This document shows, in pieces, positions 60,867-64,000 of a DNA stretch of 64,000 nucleotides. How positions within the stretch are numbered: position 1 is the first letter of the stretch; every line of letters begins with the position of its first letter. The notes beneath the pieces are model-generated. The model worked only from the letters and a program-made list of their open reading frames with translations, was not told the DNA's origin and searched no databases. This DNA comes from Streptomyces olivochromogenes (GTDB lineage Bacteria; Actinomycetota; Actinomycetes; Streptomycetales; Streptomycetaceae), in the NCBI RefSeq assembly GCF_021538895.1, contig NZ_JADDRL010000023.1, forward strand, positions 39,202 to 103,201, given 5' to 3'. Both the position numbers and the translations under genes were made by a program.

Positions 60867-61988
60867 TCAGAGGCGGTCGGCGTCGACGACGGCCTGCGCG
60901 AAGGCGGTCGGCGCCTCCTGGGGCAGGTTGTGGCCGGTGCGCGCGAGGGTGCGGTGCTCGTAGCGGCCCGTGAAGTGGTCGCGGTAGGCGGAACCGTCGC
61001 CGGCCGGGGTGAAGGGGTCGAGGGCCGGGTCGAGGGTGATCGCGGGGACGCCGATGGGCGGCTGCGCGGCAAGTTGTGCCTCGTAGCGGCTGTAGCGGCG
61101 GTCGGTCTCGATCAAGCCGATGCGCCAGCGGTAGTTGTACAGGACGATGGCCGCGTAGTCGGGGTTCATGAAGGCCTGGGCAGTGCGCTGGAAGGTGGCG
61201 TCGCCGAAGTCCCAGGTGGGTGAGACGAGGGTCCACACATAGCGGCACAGGGCGATGCGTTCGTCGACGTTCTCCATCGCCTTCTTGCCGCGCTCGGTGG
61301 CGAAGTACCACTGGTACCACCAGTTGTGCTCGACGGCCGCGGCGGCTGGCTCCTGCTGCGCCTTGCGGTTGGTGATGAGGTAACCGCCGGTCGAGACAAG
61401 GGCCTTGACGCGTTCGGGCCACAAGGCGGCGATGATGTCGGCGGTGCGCGAGCCCCAGTCGAACCCGGCGAGCACCGCCTTCTCGATCTTCAGGGCATCC
61501 ATCAGGCCGACGATGTCGAGCGCGACGGCGGACTGCTCGGCGGTACGCGGGGTACGGCGGGACAGGAAACGGGTGCTGCCGTGGCCGCGGAGATAGGGAA
61601 CGATCACGCGGTAGCCCTGGTCGGCGAGGAGTGGGGCGACGTCGACGTAGCTGTGGATGTCGTAGGGCCAGCCGTGCAGGAGCAGGACGGCCGGGCCGTG
61701 GGCGGGTCCGGCCTCCGCGTAGCCGATGTCGAGGACGCCGGCCCTGACGCGCTTGAGCGCGGGGAAAGCGGTGTGGGTGCCGGGGGTGACGGCGGGCAGA
61801 GTGATGGTGGCGGGGGTGGGTGTACCGCCCGGGGCGTGCGCGGTCGCCGCTGCGTCGGCACCGTTCACGCCGTACTCGCCGCCCGCACCGCGGGCGGCTG
61901 ACGCGGTGGACTGCAGGCCGGTCAGTGAGACCGCGGCCGCGCCGGTGCCCAGACCGACGGCCCGGGTGAACGTACGCCTGTTGATCAT
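60867..61988 (-). CDS. Tat-exported epoxide-hydrolase-like alpha/beta hydrolase
   Basis: 373 residues from ATG 61988 (GGAGGGGC upstream; ATG 62012 is less well placed). The start, MINRRTFTRAVGLGTG, is a twin-Arg signal. Hydrolase: VLLLHGWPYDIHSY (HGWP oxyanion), LAGFDWGSRTADIIAALWPERVKAL (nucleophile Asp in GFDWGS, epoxide-hydrolase/dehalogenase type), RTGHNLPQEAP (catalytic His). Cap region WYQWYFATERGKKAMENVDERIALCRYVWTLVSP is as in epoxide hydrolases. Probably opens epoxides or other electrophiles outside the membrane. Operator D lies 119 bases upstream. Confidence 0.88.
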   Translation of the reverse strand: MINRRTFTRAVGLGTGAAAVSLTGLQSTASAARGAGGEYGVNGADAAATAHAPGGTPTPATITLPAVTPGTHTAFPALKRVRAGVLDIGYAEAGPAHGPAVLLLHGWPYDIHSYVDVAPLLADQGYRVIVPYLRGHGSTRFLSRRTPRTAEQSAVALDIVGLMDALKIEKAVLAGFDWGSRTADIIAALWPERVKALVSTGGYLITNRKAQQEPAAAAVEHNWWYQWYFATERGKKAMENVDERIALCRYVWTLVSPTWDFGDATFQRTAQAFMNPDYAAIVLYNYRWRIGLIETDRRYSRYEAQLAAQPPIGVPAITLDPALDPFTPAGDGSAYRDHFTGRYEHRTLARTGHNLPQEAPTAFAQAVVDADRL

Positions 61989-62106
61989 GAGAAGCCCCTC
62001 CGTCGTGCGCATTCCGGTGACCGGTCCGTGACCGGGAGAACTGCCGCCCGCGCTCTTGGGTGCGAGATCGCCGCGGCATGTGTCGCAACGACACTCACAC
62101 AGAGCG

Positions 62107-62129
62107 CGTCACCTGTCAAACAGGTGACG
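62107..62129. promoter_or_regulatory. Palindromic operator D
   Basis: CGTCACC-TGTCAAACA-GGTGACG, perfect arms with an inner TGT/ACA pair. It lies upstream of the epoxide-hydrolase-like gene; on that strand it contains TTGACA, a consensus -35. Confidence 0.88.
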
Positions 62130-62181
62130 AGAGTGAATCGCCTTGAGCGTCACCGCCACGGAGGCCGCACCCCTCACGCCC

Positions 62182-62219
62182 CACCGGCCCACCGGCCCAC
62201 CGGCCCACCGGCCCACCGC
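62182..62219. repeat. 8-bp tandem repeat
   Basis: CACCGGCC repeated between four and five times between operators D and E. Likely slippage-prone; it sets the distance between the divergent promoters. Confidence 0.8.
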
Positions 62220-62223
62220 AACG

Positions 62224-62246
62224 CATCACCGCCTTGACTGGTGACG
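62224..62246. promoter_or_regulatory. Palindromic operator E
   Basis: CATCACC-GCCTTGACT-GGTGACG. The plus-strand TTGACT (62234-62239) with ACACAT 17 bases downstream (62257-62262) forms a promoter for the hydrolase at 62342. Confidence 0.85.
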
Positions 62247-62263
62247 ACACGGCGTGACACATT

Positions 62264-62286
62264 CGGCACCGGTCAGGGGGGTGACG
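62264..62286. promoter_or_regulatory. Palindromic operator F
   Basis: CGGCACC-GGTCAGGGG-GGTGACG, a weaker left arm. It starts 40 bp after operator E (about four DNA turns) and covers the expected transcription start, so two dimers could sit on the same face. Confidence 0.75.
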
Positions 62287-62341
62287 ATCGTCTCGCCCCC
62301 TCACCGATATGCCTGGAAGAAATGCCTGAAAGGGGCTTGTC

Positions 62342-63187
62342 GTGGTGAACATCAAGGGTGGACGCAAGCGGCGGATGACGGGTGTGGCCGCGACGGTCAC
62401 AGCGGGGCTCGCGCTCGGCGCCTTCGCCCTCAGTGGCACCGCCGACGGCGCGACCCGGACCGTCGGCCACCTGGCCAGGCCGACCGTCATCCTGGAGCAC
62501 GGCGCCTTCGCCGACGGCTCCAGCTGGAACGGCGTCATCGCCCAACTGCGCGCCGACGGCTACCCGGTGGTGGCCGCCGCCAACCCGCTGCGCGGCCCCG
62601 CCTCCGACGCCGCCGCGCTGCGCACCGTTCTCGACCACGTCAAGGGACCCAAGATCCTCGTCGGCCACTCCTACGGCGGCAACGTCATCAGTCAGGCCGC
62701 CACCGGCGACCCCCAGGTCAAGGCCCTTGTCTACGTGGCCGCGTTCCTCCCGGCTCCCGGGGAGAGCGCGCTGGAGCTGACCGGCAAGTACCCCGGCTCC
62801 ACCCTCCCCGACGCGCTCGACCCCGTCACCTACCGGCAGCCTGACGGCACCACCGCCACCGACCTGTACATCCGACAGGACGAGTTCCGCCACCAGTTCG
62901 CCGCCGACGTCCCCGCCGGTCAGGCCGCACTCATGGCCGCCGCTCAACGCCCCATCGCTCAGGCGGCATTGGAAGAGCAGGCGACCAGCGCCGCCTGGAA
63001 GACCACGCCGTCCTGGGACATCGTCACCACGCGCGATCTCAACATCCCCGCCGCCGTCCAGCGCTTCATGGCCAAGCGCGCCCACGCCCGCACCACCGAG
63101 GTGGCGGCCTCGCACTCCGTCGCCGTCTCCCACCCCCGCCTCGTCGCGGACGTCATCGAGCGGGCCGCCCGCGCCACCGCCGGCTGA
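62342..63187 (+). CDS. Secreted alpha/beta hydrolase (paralogue of the wall-anchored enzyme)
   Basis: 281 residues from GTG 62342 (AGGGG at good distance; GTG 62345 equivalent). Signal peptide about 1-36, then VILEHGAFADGSSWNGVIAQLRADGYPVVAAANPLRG, VGHSYGGNVISQ (nucleophile Ser), LALELTGKYPGSTL-type segment (ESALELTGKYPGSTLPDAL), MAAAQRPIAQAALEEQATSAAWKTTPSWDIVTTRDLNIPAAVQRFMAKRA and ASHSVAVSHP (His). It is closely similar to the protein at 13329 through the whole hydrolase body but ends without LADTG, membrane helix or basic tail, so it should be free outside the cell. Controlled by operators E and F. Confidence 0.9.
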   Translation: MVNIKGGRKRRMTGVAATVTAGLALGAFALSGTADGATRTVGHLARPTVILEHGAFADGSSWNGVIAQLRADGYPVVAAANPLRGPASDAAALRTVLDHVKGPKILVGHSYGGNVISQAATGDPQVKALVYVAAFLPAPGESALELTGKYPGSTLPDALDPVTYRQPDGTTATDLYIRQDEFRHQFAADVPAGQAALMAAAQRPIAQAALEEQATSAAWKTTPSWDIVTTRDLNIPAAVQRFMAKRAHARTTEVAASHSVAVSHPRLVADVIERAARATAG

Positions 63188-63331
63188 CCGGGCGGCTGGA
63201 CAAGACGGCCCCACTCCCCCCACACCCGCACACCCGCACACCGGCGGGTCCTCACGGCCCGCCCGGCCCGCTCGGCGCTTCCCCCTCGCGGTCGTCGCCG
63301 TCCTGCCACACCCCCATCCGCGATACGCCCC

Positions 63332-63368
63332 TGAGCTCGCCATGCCCGTCAAGGGCACGGCGAGCTCA
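63332..63368. terminator. Hairpin terminator
   Basis: TGAGCTCGCC (63332-63341) pairs with GGCGAGCTCA (63359-63368), with inner GCCC/GGGC, loop GTCAA. It lies between the hydrolase and the Ohr-like gene. Confidence 0.7.
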
Positions 63369-63446
63369 CGCGCGTTGACGCAGGGGCACTGCTTCGCACT
63401 GGGTCGCACGTGCGGCTTGCTTGATCGCGCCCGCACAGGTCCGCCG

Positions 63447-63469
63447 CGTCACTACCTTGACGGGTGACG
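63447..63469. promoter_or_regulatory. Palindromic operator G
   Basis: CGTCACT-ACCTTGACG-GGTGACG. The TTGACG inside (63457-63462) and CATGAT 18 bases on (63481-63486) form the likely promoter of the Ohr-like gene. Confidence 0.85.
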
Positions 63470-63488
63470 CGACCACTTGCCATGATGG

Positions 63489-63511
63489 CGTCACTGCCTC
63501 AACCAGTGACG
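63489..63511. promoter_or_regulatory. Palindromic operator H
   Basis: CGTCACT-GCCTCAACC-AGTGACG, perfectly symmetric 7-bp arms, starting 42 bp after operator G and covering the expected transcription start. Confidence 0.82.
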
Positions 63512-63574
63512 CACTAAGGGCGTCCCGGATCCGAGGCCAATCGAAACCTCCGACCCAGATGGGGAGCACGAGCC

Positions 63575-64000
63575 ATGGCAGTCACCTACACCGCCCGAGT
63601 CGACGTCGACGGAGAGGGCCGTAACGGCGGACACGTCCACTCTTCCGACGGCCTCCTGGAGACCCAGCTCGCCATCCCCAAGGAATTCGGCGGAGCGGGC
63701 GACGCGACCAACCCCGAGCAGTTGTTGGCCGCCGGCTGGGCCGCCTGCTTCCTCGGTGCCTTGCGTCGCGCCGCCGCCATCCGCAAGATCCGGCTCACCA
63801 GCACCACCATCACCGCCGAGATCACGCTGACCCACGGCGACGACGGCGAGTTCTCCCTCTCCGCACTCCTCAGCCCGGTCCTCGGCGGCGTGGACCAGGC
63901 CACCGCGGAGGAACTCACGCAGGCCGCCCACCAGATCTGCCCCTACTCCAAGGCCACACGGGACAACATCCCCGTCACCCTCAACCCCATCGCCACCGCG
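63575..64000 (+). CDS. Ohr/OsmC-family peroxidase (3' end at window edge)
   Basis: 142 residues to the window end; the stop is just outside, and the family length (about 140) suggests that nearly all is present. ATG 63575 follows GGGGAG. YTARVDVDGEGRNGGHVHSSDGLLETQLAIPKEFGGAGDATNPEQLLAAGWAACFLGAL (first redox Cys in AACFLGAL) and HQICPYSKATRDNIPVTLN (second Cys) are diagnostic for Ohr-type organic hydroperoxide reductases. It uses lipoyl thiols to reduce organic peroxides in the cytosol. Usually OhrR controls it; here operators G and H instead tie it to the CGNR element. Confidence 0.92.
   Translation, partial: MAVTYTARVDVDGEGRNGGHVHSSDGLLETQLAIPKEFGGAGDATNPEQLLAAGWAACFLGALRRAAAIRKIRLTSTTITAEITLTHGDDGEFSLSALLSPVLGGVDQATAEELTQAAHQICPYSKATRDNIPVTLNPIATA

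Noticed and set aside
60858..60880. A further copy of the CGNR-type palindrome at the end of the epoxide-hydrolase-like gene
   Set aside because: Only the left half (TCACCAGTCA) fits; the right arm is CGGTCGG, the arm spacing is off, and the position is inside coding sequence.
62148..62170. Half-site CGTCACC between operators D and E
   Set aside because: No matching GGTGACG arm nine bases on.

Overview
The window is high-GC DNA (third codon positions almost all G or C, many GTG starts, purine-rich Shine-Dalgarno sites). Protein types such as a mycothiol-dependent maleylpyruvate isomerase-like enzyme, DUF2690/XRE pairs, LAXTG-type wall anchoring, a NACHT protein, SigE-like ECF sigma factors and a modular NRPS cluster point to a Streptomyces or close relative. 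The mix of accessory enzymes, many small regulators and at least ten decayed or frameshifted genes fits a chromosome arm rather than the core. No rRNA, tRNA, CRISPR array or intact insertion sequence was recognised.

Layout. 0-5 kb: DinB/MDMPI enzyme, a coupled small ORF + APH-like kinase + ABC exporter, and a cytidine deaminase. 5-13 kb: self-contained regulator/enzyme pairs (TetR + SnoaL-like; TioE-type double MerR + erythromycin-esterase-like protein), an MBL hydrolase and small hypotheticals. 13-18 kb: an alpha/beta hydrolase with a C-terminal LADTG wall-sorting signal, a frameshifted SGNH hydrolase-FN3 protein and a frameshifted IclR regulator. 18-29 kb: MarR pair, a NACHT NTPase with a glycine-zipper membrane tail, a TlpA-like lipoprotein with a membrane partner, GNAT and VOC proteins, remnants (PucR, ricin-like, IS256), and an ECF sigma factor with a META-domain membrane partner.

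29.5-42.4 kb: a tightly packed NRPS operon: MFS exporter; free-standing C; C-A-T; A-T; A-T; and a terminal C-(A lid only)-T-SDR protein. Genes overlap or abut and the block ends in a bidirectional terminator hairpin. By hand reading, the three A domains look like ornithine-like/basic, unassigned, and isoleucine/valine. There is no thioesterase; the last protein ends in an extended-SDR (epimerase-like) domain. It does not match a pathway I recognise.

42.5-57.4 kb: MmyB-type XRE regulator divergent from an SDR, a decayed APH gene, a cold-shock gene with structured leader followed by a DEAD-box helicase, a DUF2690 membrane XRE protein, a junction of two pseudogenes, a large inverted-repeat operator before an unknown gene, a DJ-1 operon, a membrane PP2C phosphatase and a tannase-family esterase.

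57.4-64 kb: a compact redox/hydrolase island (b-type cytochrome + sulfite-oxidase-like molybdoenzyme, CGNR zinc-finger regulator, small protein, Tat-type epoxide-hydrolase-like enzyme, secreted alpha/beta hydrolase, Ohr/OsmC peroxidase). Nearly every promoter in this island carries the same 23-bp palindrome, CGTCACC-N9-GGTGACG; eight copies were found, one abutting the start codon of the CGNR regulator gene. This looks like a local regulon controlled by the CGNR protein and, with the NRPS cluster, is the most interesting content of the window.
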